A stretch of DNA of 33,076 nucleotides, taken from NCBI GenBank assembly GCA_900319865.1, contig ONQD01000031.1:1-33076 (forward strand), in the 5' to 3' direction. This document shows, one piece after another, positions 1 through 6,579 of this stretch; within the stretch, counting starts at the first letter, position 1; each line of letters starts with the position of its first letter. The stretch comes from an uncultured Bacteroidales bacterium (lineage in GTDB: Bacteria; Bacteroidota; Bacteroidia; Bacteroidales; P3). The position numbers and the translations under genes are program-made. The notes under the pieces were generated by a model. That model ran no database searches. It saw only the letters and a list, made by a program, of their open reading frames with translations, and was not told where the DNA came from.

Positions 1-79
1 CCATTCCGAACAGAGAAGTTAAGCCCTTCATCGCCGATGATACTGCACTGGTTTGTGGGAAAGTAGGCCGCCGCCAATC
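1..79 (+). rRNA. rrf: 5S ribosomal RNA, 3' part (5' end outside window)
   Basis: The window opens inside a 5S rRNA gene. The conserved loop-B/helix-III sequence CCATTCCGAACAGAGAAGTTAAGCCC at the very start and the GATGATACTGC...GGGAAAGTAGG segment are characteristic of Bacteroidota 5S genes. The exact 3' end (about 78-80) cannot be fixed, because the partner strand of the terminal helix lies before the window. A terminator-like hairpin follows at once, so this is probably the last gene of an rRNA operon transcribed rightwards. Confidence 0.95.
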
Positions 80-88
80 TTTTACAGA

Positions 89-117
89 GGGAGTCTCATC
101 CGGGGCTCCCTTTTTTT
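89..117 (+). terminator. Intrinsic terminator after 5S rRNA
   Basis: GGGAG (89-93) can pair with CTCCC (106-110), and a run of seven T follows at once (111-117). Its position directly after the 5S end fits the rRNA operon terminator. The stem is short, with a 12-nt loop. Confidence 0.75.
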
Positions 118-121
118 GTTT

Positions 122-175
122 TTGATAGATTTGATAGATTCGATAGAGGGGATAGATATGATAGATGCGATAGAT
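122..175 (+). repeat. Six tandem copies of a 9-nt repeat (NNGATAGAT)
   Basis: Six consecutive nonamers in perfect register: ttGATAGAT, ttGATAGAT, tcGATAGAG, ggGATAGAT, atGATAGAT, gcGATAGAT. Only the first two bases vary, apart from one final base. The array fills the gap between the rRNA terminator and the stop codon of the leftward MGMT-like gene. It looks like a slippage-prone minisatellite. No protein-level function is evident. Confidence 0.85.
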
Positions 176-179
176 ATTT

Positions 180-497
180 TTATTCTATCTGCCAGAGATA
201 TTGTTTTAGGGGGACTTTGCCTGTTTTTGTGATTTCTATTCCCTCGGCCATGAGAAGGTTGGCTTGGGCAGGGAAATGCGGCGCAAGGCGGCCGGAAGAT
301 GACATCACGCGGTGGCAAGGCAGCTGCCCATCGGGAGCTCCACGCATGATTCGACCCACTAAACGGCTGTGGTTGGGGTATCCTGCCAGTCGGGCTATGG
401 CACCATACGTGAGCACCCGCCCTTGTGGAATCTGTGCCACAATCTCATATACTGTCTCCCGCAGGCTTTCTTCGTTTGTCTTTTTGGCCCAGTGCAT
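180..497 (-). CDS. MGMT/Ogt-family DNA-binding-domain protein (alkyltransferase-like, active Cys retained)
   Basis: A 105-residue protein matching only the C-terminal, DNA-binding and catalytic half of O6-alkylguanine-DNA alkyltransferases. Visible motifs are the winged-helix start (GRVLTYGAIARLAGYP, about 27-41), the SRLVGRIM helix (44-51, equivalent to the family's ARxVGxAM) and the active-site PCHRV at 60-64 with Cys61. ATL proteins usually have Trp in place of this Cys, whereas this one keeps Cys, so either alkyl transfer or lesion recognition is possible. The usual N-terminal ribonuclease-like domain is missing, which is normal for this short 'MGMT family' group. It stands alone, ending just after the 9-nt repeat array. 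Family assignment is firm; the reaction is inferred. Confidence 0.9.
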   Translation of the reverse strand: MHWAKKTNEESLRETVYEIVAQIPQGRVLTYGAIARLAGYPNHSRLVGRIMRGAPDGQLPCHRVMSSSGRLAPHFPAQANLLMAEGIEITKTGKVPLKQYLWQIE

Positions 498-564
498 TGA
501 GAGTAAATGTTGTAATACCCAGAATCAGGGGTAAAATGGCTTCAATCCAACCCTTTACGAGGTC

Positions 565-957
565 TTAATCAATCGACAGCACCTCGGTTACCACATACTG
601 GCTGTTGCCCCGCCAGGGCAGTGTGCCCATATAGCGTTTCCACCGCAGTTCCACCTCTTTCCCCGAGCAGCGCATCAATGTGTCTGCAATCTTTTTGTCG
701 GTCACGGAAAACTTAAACTCGTTTGAGCGCAGCGATGTGTTCACTCCGCCGGCATTGGTCTTGAAACCTGTTTGAATCATTTTCCCCTCATAGGTTTTGA
801 AGAGGATGCCTTCTTGTTGCATATAGTTGATGTTCCCGGCATTGACGCCAGTACTATACACAAAGTAGAAATGGAAATAAATGAACAATCCCAGTCCAAG
901 GACGATGATAGAAGATAGAATTGTGATGACTTTTGCTTTGCGCGATATCTGTGCCAT
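565..957 (-). CDS. Small membrane-anchored protein of unknown function
   Basis: A 130-residue protein with one N-terminal hydrophobic segment (about 9-29, preceded by RKAK) and a soluble remainder containing GILFKTYEGKMIQTGF and a C-terminal LPWRGNSQYVVTEV. This pattern resembles a family common in Bacteroidota that is often carried as a hypothetical protein or with an unreliable enzyme name. The frame is open upstream to 996, but I start it at the ATG at 957. A good -7 box (986-993, minus strand) would place transcription start near 980, downstream of the longer candidate start. No catalytic motif is visible. The topology suggests an inner-membrane anchor with a periplasmic beta domain. Confidence 0.75.
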   Translation of the reverse strand: MAQISRKAKVITILSSIIVLGLGLFIYFHFYFVYSTGVNAGNINYMQQEGILFKTYEGKMIQTGFKTNAGGVNTSLRSNEFKFSVTDKKIADTLMRCSGKEVELRWKRYMGTLPWRGNSQYVVTEVLSID

Positions 958-985
958 GTTTTGTGTGATTAGTTGTTTCAGTCCG

Positions 986-993
986 CAAAAGTA
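986..993 (-). promoter_or_regulatory. Bacteroidota -7 box (TAnnTTTG) for the 565-957 gene
   Basis: On the minus strand this reads TACTTTTG, a full match to the Bacteroidota primary-sigma -7 consensus. It lies 29 nt upstream of the ATG at 957. No clear -33 TTG was found. Confidence 0.65.
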
Positions 994-1080
994 CATATTT
1001 TTTTTGGATTATTGTAAAAACTTTTCTCCGATACATGAAATACACTTATAGTTTATTTCCGGTATGTTGTTTTTTTTATG

Positions 1081-1088
1081 TATTTTTG
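1081..1088 (+). promoter_or_regulatory. Bacteroidota -7 box for the TfoX-domain gene
   Basis: TATTTTTG matches TAnnTTTG. Transcription would start near 1094, giving a leader of about 100 nt before the ATG at 1194. It is divergent from the box at 986-993. No convincing -33 element was found. Confidence 0.6.
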
Positions 1089-1193
1089 CAACGTGTTAGG
1101 GGCATAAGGTGAACAGTTTAAAACTAACATCAATTGTTGAAATCACTTCTTTTAAAATGCTTTTATAGCGTATTGTAATATAAGTTATTCATC

Positions 1194-1526
1194 ATGGCAA
1201 GCAATCCCGATTTAGTTCAATACATCGTAGATCAATGTGCCGGTGCGGGCACTATCACTGCACGTAAGATGTTTGGCGATTATGGCCTTTATTGCAATGG
1301 CGTAATTTTCGCCCTCGTCAGCGACAACCGTTTTTATATCAAACCCACAGATGCAGCCCGTCCCTTGCTCCGTTCAGAGGTTTTGGAGCCACCCTACGAA
1401 GGTGCAAAACCCTATTTTTATATTGAGGAAATAGATGACCGCGATTATCTCTCATCTCTTGTTAAAGCCACCTACCAGGCACTTCCTCTCCCAAAACCCA
1501 AAAAGAAAAACAAACAATCGCAGTAA
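1194..1526 (+). CDS. TfoX/Sxy N-terminal domain protein
   Basis: A 110-residue protein. The N-terminal 90 residues fit the TfoX_N fold: TARKMFGDYGLYCNGVIFALV at about 22-42, then a DNRFYIKP strand and GAKPYFYIEEIDDRDYLSSLVKA near the end. A lysine-rich tail (PKPKKKNKQ) follows. In gamma-proteobacteria TfoX/Sxy regulates competence, but the stand-alone N-terminal domain is widespread and its role in Bacteroidota is unknown, so no competence function is claimed. It is monocistronic, with its own -7 box about 105 nt upstream and 338 nt of non-coding DNA after it. Confidence 0.85.
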   Translation: MASNPDLVQYIVDQCAGAGTITARKMFGDYGLYCNGVIFALVSDNRFYIKPTDAARPLLRSEVLEPPYEGAKPYFYIEEIDDRDYLSSLVKATYQALPLPKPKKKNKQSQ

Positions 1527-1662
1527 TTAATTCCCTAAATTCTCCATACCACAAAATAGCCTGTAATCTTTGATAGCAGATGCCTTTCCACCATGAGATT
1601 GACCTACCATATCATGCCGTCTCACATACCAAATAGTCATAAAAAGTGTTAAACTTATGTCA

Positions 1663-1670
1663 CACTTTTG
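1663..1670 (+). promoter_or_regulatory. Weak candidate -7 box upstream of the vWA operon
   Basis: CACTTTTG differs from TAnnTTTG at the first base. If used, the transcript would start near 1676 and carry a leader of about 190 nt containing the folded element at 1743-1802. It is the best match in the 1527-1864 gap. The rest of that gap shows no ORF or tRNA. Confidence 0.35.
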
Positions 1671-1742
1671 CACTTTCTGTGTTATATAGGCAGAGTGCCG
1701 ACCTCGCTTAGCTGTTGTCTCACTCCATCATCCAAACAAGCC

Positions 1743-1802
1743 CTTCCCGCATGTTAATGGGTTCTGTATGCCGGGAAGTGCAACAAGTACATTAACAGAA
1801 CC
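1743..1802 (+). ncRNA. Candidate pseudoknot-forming leader RNA element
   Basis: A hairpin forms between CTTCCCGCA (1743-1751) and TGCCGGGAAG (1769-1778), 9 bp with one bulged C. Its loop (1752-1768) contains GTTAATG and GGTTCTGT. The loop is complementary to two overlapping downstream segments, CATTAAC (1790-1796) with GTTAATG and ACAGAACC (1795-1802) with GGTTCTGT (1760-1767). This gives an H-type pseudoknot with a choice of partners. It lies 63-122 nt before the ATG at 1865. I recognise no named riboswitch class. Confidence 0.4.
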
Positions 1803-1864
1803 TACAGACATAATAATTTAACACATTCTACGTTATTCAAAGTGATTCATTAAACAATAATGTT

Positions 1865-4162
1865 ATGAAAAGCCTCTCATTATTTAGCAAATTCATTGTC
1901 TTGGCCACCTTGTTGTGCGTTGGCGCAGGCTCCCTCCGGGCCCAGAGCGATGAGGACGAAAACAAAACCCTCTCGCCCTATTTTGTTGTCATAAGCCAAA
2001 ACCCCGAGACCGACCAACTACCCTTGAAAGAGACCACTGCACAGGTCACCGTTTCCGGCTCCATAGCCGACGTAACCATACGGCAGGTCTATGTCAACAG
2101 CGGCAAGAACCCGCTCGAAGCCATCTACACCTTCCCCATGTCCACCCGTGCCGCCGTCTACGCCATGCAGATGACCATCGGCAACCGCGTCATCCGAGCC
2201 CAGATTGAGGAGAAGCAGAAAGCCCGTGCCGACTACGAGAAAGCCAAGCAAGAGGGCAAACGCGCCTCCCTGCTGGAGCAGAGCCGACCCAATGTCTTTA
2301 CCATGAATGTATCCAACATCATGGTGGGCGACACCATTGTGGTAGAGCTCCGCTACACCGAGCTCCTTGTGCCCGAAAAGGGACAATACAGCTTTGTTTA
2401 TCCCACCGTTGTCGGTCCCCGCTATTCCAATGAGTCCAAGAGCAAGGCCGGCCCCGACGATGGCTTCGTCTCCTCGCCCTACACCCATCAAGGCGTGATG
2501 CCGGCCTACAAGTTTGATTTCAACCTTACTATCAATGCGGCCGTTCCGGTCAAGAACGTCACCTGCTCCACCCATAAGATGAACATCACCGCGCCCAACC
2601 CCAAGCAGTCTGTTGTACGGCTCGACCGTTCGGAGTCCAACGGTGGCAACCGCGACGTCATCGTCAACTATTCCCTGCAGGGCAACACCATCGAATCTGG
2701 CCTCATGCTCTACGAGGGGCAGGACGAGAACTTCTTCATGCTCATGGTGCAGCCGCCCAAGCGTGTGCAGAAAGATGACATTCCTCCGCGCGAGTACATC
2801 TTCATCGTCGATGTCTCCGGCTCCATGTGGGGCTTCCCGATGGAAATTTCCAAGGAACTGATGCGCAATCTTCTCACCAATCTCAACCCTAGCGATAAAT
2901 TCAATATTGTTCTCTTCTCAAGCAATTCTGCCGTGTTCAGTCCCCATTCCGTCGATGTCTCCACGAAGAATATCGATGAAGCCATGTCCTTTATTGTAGG
3001 AGGCAACCAATGGAGCGGCACCGAAGTCCTCGATGCCCTCAACACCGCCTATGCCCTCCCCAGACCCGACGAGGACATTTCCCGCACCATGGTCATCCTC
3101 ACCGATGGATATGTCACCGTCGAGAGCCGGTGCTTCGAGCTCATCCGCCAAAACAGCGGTCAGGCCAACTTCTTCGCCTTCGGCATCGGCCGCAGTGTCA
3201 ACCGCTGGCTTATCGAGGGCATGGCCTTTGCGGGCAACGGCGAGCCCATGATTGTCACCAAGCAGAACGAAGCTGCTGCCCAGGCCGAACGTTTCCGCCA
3301 GTACATCAACACGCCCGTCCTCACCCGTATCAAGTTTAATCCCGGTAGTTTCCAGGCTTACGACATCGAGCCAGCCTCTGTGCCCGACATGATGGCCGAG
3401 CGCCCCATTCTCATCTTCGGAAAATACAAGGGCAAACCCCAAGGCACCGTATCCCTCACCGGCAAGGTGGGCCGTAAACCCTTCAAGCAGTCCTACAACC
3501 TCTCCAACCTCAAGGCCGACCCGGCCAACTCCGCCCTGCGCTACCTCTGGGCACGCGAGCGCATCAAATATCTCTCCTATCTGGATAATAACCAACCCCC
3601 CACCGCCAAGCAGATTCTCGAGTTGGGTTTGAAATACAACCTTATGACGCAATACACCTCCTTTGTCGCCATCGATGAGGAGATAGTTAACAAAGACGGC
3701 AAGCAAACCACCGTCAAGCAACCCATTCCCATGCCCGAGGGAGTCTCCGACTATGCCGTCGGCCACAGTGCACCAACCCTCTCGGCTACATCCAACAAAT
3801 TAAGAGCAGTTGAGATAGTGGAAGAAGAGGAGGTAGAAGAAGAAATCTTTATGGTTGTAGAGGAAGACCCCGAATTCCCGGGAGGAATAGACTCGCTCTA
3901 CGCCTTTATCCGTCGCAACCTTCACTATCCGGAAGAGGCTTGGAACAACAAGATTGAAGGCACCGTGTATGTCACTTTCAGCATCGAAAAGGATGGCAGC
4001 ATTTCTAATGTCAAATTGCTTCGTGACATCGGCGGCGGTTGTGGTGCCGAGGCTGTCCGCGTGGTGAAACTGATGCCCAAATGGAAACCCGGAAAGCAAC
4101 GTGGAATACCGGTACGCACGCAGTTCAATTTGCCCATCAAGTTTAAGATGTCAGCCAATTGA
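1865..4162 (+). CDS. VIT + von Willebrand A + TonB C-terminal domain envelope protein
   Basis: A 765-residue exported protein. A signal peptide (about 1-26, ending LRAQ) leads into a VIT domain (about 38-170, with the family-typical stretches NPLEAIYTFPMSTRAAVYAM and ARADYEKAKQEGKRASLLEQ). A vWA domain (about 308-490) follows, with an intact metal-site motif DVSGSM (Asp316, Ser318, Ser320). After an acidic Glu/Val linker (about 650-668) comes a TonB C-terminal domain (about 672-762: EFPGGIDSLYAFIRRNLHYP and later GTVYVTFSIEKDGSI). The vWA part suggests metal-dependent protein binding. The TonB-C domain suggests contact with an outer-membrane receptor, but no ExbB/ExbD-anchoring N-terminal helix other than the signal peptide is seen. 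Its stop codon overlaps the next gene's start by 4 nt. The coding strand is notably C-rich. Confidence 0.9.
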   Translation: MKSLSLFSKFIVLATLLCVGAGSLRAQSDEDENKTLSPYFVVISQNPETDQLPLKETTAQVTVSGSIADVTIRQVYVNSGKNPLEAIYTFPMSTRAAVYAMQMTIGNRVIRAQIEEKQKARADYEKAKQEGKRASLLEQSRPNVFTMNVSNIMVGDTIVVELRYTELLVPEKGQYSFVYPTVVGPRYSNESKSKAGPDDGFVSSPYTHQGVMPAYKFDFNLTINAAVPVKNVTCSTHKMNITAPNPKQSVVRLDRSESNGGNRDVIVNYSLQGNTIESGLMLYEGQDENFFMLMVQPPKRVQKDDIPPREYIFIVDVSGSMWGFPMEISKELMRNLLTNLNPSDKFNIVLFSSNSAVFSPHSVDVSTKNIDEAMSFIVGGNQWSGTEVLDALNTAYALPRPDEDISRTMVILTDGYVTVESRCFELIRQNSGQANFFAFGIGRSVNRWLIEGMAFAGNGEPMIVTKQNEAAAQAERFRQYINTPVLTRIKFNPGSFQAYDIEPASVPDMMAERPILIFGKYKGKPQGTVSLTGKVGRKPFKQSYNLSNLKADPANSALRYLWARERIKYLSYLDNNQPPTAKQILELGLKYNLMTQYTSFVAIDEEIVNKDGKQTTVKQPIPMPEGVSDYAVGHSAPTLSATSNKLRAVEIVEEEEVEEEIFMVVEEDPEFPGGIDSLYAFIRRNLHYPEEAWNNKIEGTVYVTFSIEKDGSISNVKLLRDIGGGCGAEAVRVVKLMPKWKPGKQRGIPVRTQFNLPIKFKMSAN

Positions 4163-5361
4163 TTTGCCGCAGGCTTATACTCATGCTTATTGCAGTGGCG
4201 TCTCTCTTTGCCTGTAAGGGTAGGGGAGACGCCCCTGCACTACCTGTTGTTGATACCGTGGCCGATACAGTTGTAATCCTTCCGCGCACCTCGGTTACCT
4301 TCATCATGGGCCGCGACCTCTCGGCCTACAACCCTTACTACTCCCTCGCCAACCAATACTATCGCCTCAACCCCGACGACCGCACTGAGGTGGTTGTCGA
4401 CTCCCTCACCTCTCTCAGCCAGGTGTTCGGCTGGCTAAGCGACAACCCTTCGCCCGATGGCCGCCCTTACGGCATTGTCAACATAGTAAGCCACGGCAAC
4501 GAGTTTGTCGACCTCCAGATGACTGTCACCCCCGGCGGCCCGCGCACCTCGGTCCAAAGCCTTCGTCAGGCCTTGGCCGACTCACTTCTCTCCCCACCCG
4601 ACTGCCATGTGGTCGACCACTTCACCCGCATCTATCTGCATGGCTGCGCGGTGGGGCAGAACCAGCCGCTCCTCGACCTCTTGGCCGAGGCTTTCGGTGG
4701 CCGCGCCGTGGTCCAGGCCTCCAAACTCTTCGAATACTATGCCTACCTCTCCCTCAACCGCAATCCCCAGTCCATCCGCCACTACTTTGCCCGCACCTGG
4801 TACGCCTTCTACCATCCCGACTCCTCCTACAACGAAACAGCCCTTGTCCGCCAACTGCGCAACCGCTATCCTTCCGACACCATCCACTGGCGCGAAGGCC
4901 TCCGTCGCCGTCTGCAGGACAACCCCTCCCAGCTCTACCACTACAGCTTCACTGTGCCTTGCCTTTGGGACGAAGTTTTCACTTCCCTTGCCCAGTTCCC
5001 GGCAGTCAACAGCCTCCAGCAGCGCCGACGCTGGGTAGCGGATAATGCCGCGTTCCGCGCCTTGCTGGACCAGACCCACATCCCGTTGCCTTATTTCCAA
5101 ATCAAGTTCTACCGGCAGACGCTCATTCTCGACAACGACAGTCTTGCCTACGGCCTTCGGGTCCGTGCCCGTGCCGGGGTCATCTGCCTCATTCAGCCCC
5201 TCACCGCTCCCGACTCCATAGGCTCCCCCTTTGCTCCGTTCCGCCCCTCGTTCACCGACACCGCCTTCTTCGCCTTCTCCCGTCCCCGTTACCTTCCGTT
5301 GCCGCCTTCGTTGCGCACCCTCAAAGGTCTGCCCGGCAGTCCGGTGCCGCCTTTTCTGTAG
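4159..5361 (+). CDS. Lipoprotein with caspase-like (DUF4347-type) His/Cys domain
   Basis: A 400-residue predicted lipoprotein: MICRRLILMLIAVASLFAC gives a lipobox Cys at 19. The start is a TTG (4159) overlapping the previous TGA. An in-frame ATG at 4183 is possible but would remove the two arginines before the hydrophobic core. Residues about 45-195 resemble the caspase-fold DUF4347 pattern: GIVNIVSHGN with His112, a strand-turn region, then IYLHGCAVG with Cys163 and AFGGRAVVQAS. A hydrophobic strand ending in H-G, followed by one ending in G-C, is the layout of clan CD cysteine peptidases, so a protease is a reasonable inference but unproven. The C-terminal 200 residues match nothing I recognise. 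The overlap implies translational coupling with the vWA/TonB protein. Confidence 0.7.
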   Translation: MICRRLILMLIAVASLFACKGRGDAPALPVVDTVADTVVILPRTSVTFIMGRDLSAYNPYYSLANQYYRLNPDDRTEVVVDSLTSLSQVFGWLSDNPSPDGRPYGIVNIVSHGNEFVDLQMTVTPGGPRTSVQSLRQALADSLLSPPDCHVVDHFTRIYLHGCAVGQNQPLLDLLAEAFGGRAVVQASKLFEYYAYLSLNRNPQSIRHYFARTWYAFYHPDSSYNETALVRQLRNRYPSDTIHWREGLRRRLQDNPSQLYHYSFTVPCLWDEVFTSLAQFPAVNSLQQRRRWVADNAAFRALLDQTHIPLPYFQIKFYRQTLILDNDSLAYGLRVRARAGVICLIQPLTAPDSIGSPFAPFRPSFTDTAFFAFSRPRYLPLPPSLRTLKGLPGSPVPPFL

Positions 5362-5403
5362 TAGTAAGAATCAAGTGTCAAACCCCTGAAAGAAGCCTCT
5401 TTA

Positions 5404-5419
5404 TCATTCGCACGAATGA
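5404..5419. repeat. 7-bp perfect inverted repeat between genes
   Basis: TCATTCG (5404-5410), a CA spacer, then CGAATGA (5413-5419). It lies 43 nt after the lipoprotein stop and 85 nt before the next ATG. A two-base loop makes a dyad-type protein site as likely as an RNA hairpin. No T-run follows directly. Confidence 0.45.
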
Positions 5420-5503
5420 CAATAAATCGTCGCCAAGTGTAATAAATACCCTTTTTTGGCGTATATTGAAGAAAAGAACTCTCCATCAAAAAACATATCA
5501 GTC

Positions 5504-6565
5504 ATGAAACGAATTGTATCAGTTCTCGCTTTTGTCATTCTTGCCGTCACCCTCTCGGCGCAGAATCTCGTCGCCGTCAGCGGTGCTGTCTGTGAGACTT
5601 CCAATGGCTGCAATCCTGCTCCTTATGCCAAGGTGGAGCTGCTCACCCCTGACGGCAAAATCGTCGTCAACACCCAGTGCGACAACCAGGGGAACTATCG
5701 TCTCCAAGCCCCTGCGGGCAAATACCATCTCCGTGTATCCTCCGTGGGCTATTACCCCACAGGGCGCGACTTGTCGCTCGTGCAGGACATGCAGTTGGAC
5801 ACCATCAAGCTTTTCCCTGACGGGCCTGCTTCTGTATTGGGTGTCGAAATATTCCCTATCAAAGGCATGAACATCCAAGAAATGTACGACTTCAACCGCG
5901 GCCATTGCGTCACCACAACCGAGGGCTTCTATCGCGCCGCCCGCCATGCAGTGTCGTACCGCATGGATGTTTACCATCCTTTCGACCGAGGCCGTCAGAC
6001 AACCCTTTATGCCGAGGCGGGCTACACCTTCCATTTCAAGCCCCGCTTGGGCGGCTGGGGCCTCCATGCCGGCTGGGAGGGTGCCCAGTTTGGTGACCTC
6101 CGCCAAGATGTGTGGAACGCCTATATGGTAGGTGTTGAATATGAGCGTTTCCGTCCCAACGGACACATGTATCATTTCCGTCTGCTCTATCGCTACAGCT
6201 CTAATATTGGAGTCCCCATCTTTTTCTCTTTCGATTGGGACATCCCGCGTCTTTTCGGTATTAAAGGTCTCTCATTCTGCGGCCACCTCGATATATGGGG
6301 TGATGAATACTACTATGGAGGTGAAGATGGGGGTGCTAAGGGCCAGCTGGGCAGTCTGCGCCTTGAACCTCAGGTGTGGTACAACCTCAGCCACCTGTGG
6401 AGTTCGCAGGGCAAAGGCCACTATATGGGGCGCGAAGGGCTCGGGTTTTTCTTCAAACTGCCCATCAATTACTATAATCCTGGAGGCTGGCACTATGGTG
6501 TTACCTACTACCGCAACGGGTATTTCAACGCCACTCCCTGCCTCGGCCTCCGCTGGGACTTCTAA
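5504..6565 (+). CDS. Carboxypeptidase-regulatory-like domain + DUF5020-like barrel protein
   Basis: A 353-residue exported protein starting at the ATG at 5504. An upstream in-frame ATG at 5456 would place 16 hydrophilic residues before the signal peptide, so it is not used. The signal peptide is MKRIVSVLAFVILAVTLSAQ. Residues about 22-105 form a carboxypeptidase D regulatory-like beta-sandwich (APYAKVELLTPDGK, DNQGNYRLQAPAGKYHLRVSSVGY). The C-terminal 240 residues alternate aromatic and small residues and resemble the DUF5020/Tsx-like outer-membrane barrel group (DIWGDEYYYGGEDG, LEPQVWYNLSHLW), ending in LGLRWDF as barrels often do. It is probably an outer-membrane protein with a periplasmic or surface Ig-like plug. 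It lacks the TonB-dependent plug domain normally paired with such a sandwich. Confidence 0.7.
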   Translation: MKRIVSVLAFVILAVTLSAQNLVAVSGAVCETSNGCNPAPYAKVELLTPDGKIVVNTQCDNQGNYRLQAPAGKYHLRVSSVGYYPTGRDLSLVQDMQLDTIKLFPDGPASVLGVEIFPIKGMNIQEMYDFNRGHCVTTTEGFYRAARHAVSYRMDVYHPFDRGRQTTLYAEAGYTFHFKPRLGGWGLHAGWEGAQFGDLRQDVWNAYMVGVEYERFRPNGHMYHFRLLYRYSSNIGVPIFFSFDWDIPRLFGIKGLSFCGHLDIWGDEYYYGGEDGGAKGQLGSLRLEPQVWYNLSHLWSSQGKGHYMGREGLGFFFKLPINYYNPGGWHYGVTYYRNGYFNATPCLGLRWDF

Positions 6566-6579
6566 AAATAGACAATGCC

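Noticed and set aside
122-175. Tandem repeat as a CRISPR array
   Set aside because: Units are 9 nt with no spacers and no cas genes nearby.
82-318. Minus-strand ORF over the nonamer repeat
   Set aside because: It overlaps the MGMT-like gene in another frame, and its Ile/Ser repeat is only the translated minisatellite.
1194-1526. Competence regulator role for the TfoX-domain protein
   Set aside because: Only the N-terminal domain is present and no competence genes are in the window.
2018-3766. Long antisense ORFs opposite the vWA gene
   Set aside because: They are mirror frames of a C-rich coding strand; low-complexity Gly/Val/Asp content, no domain pattern.
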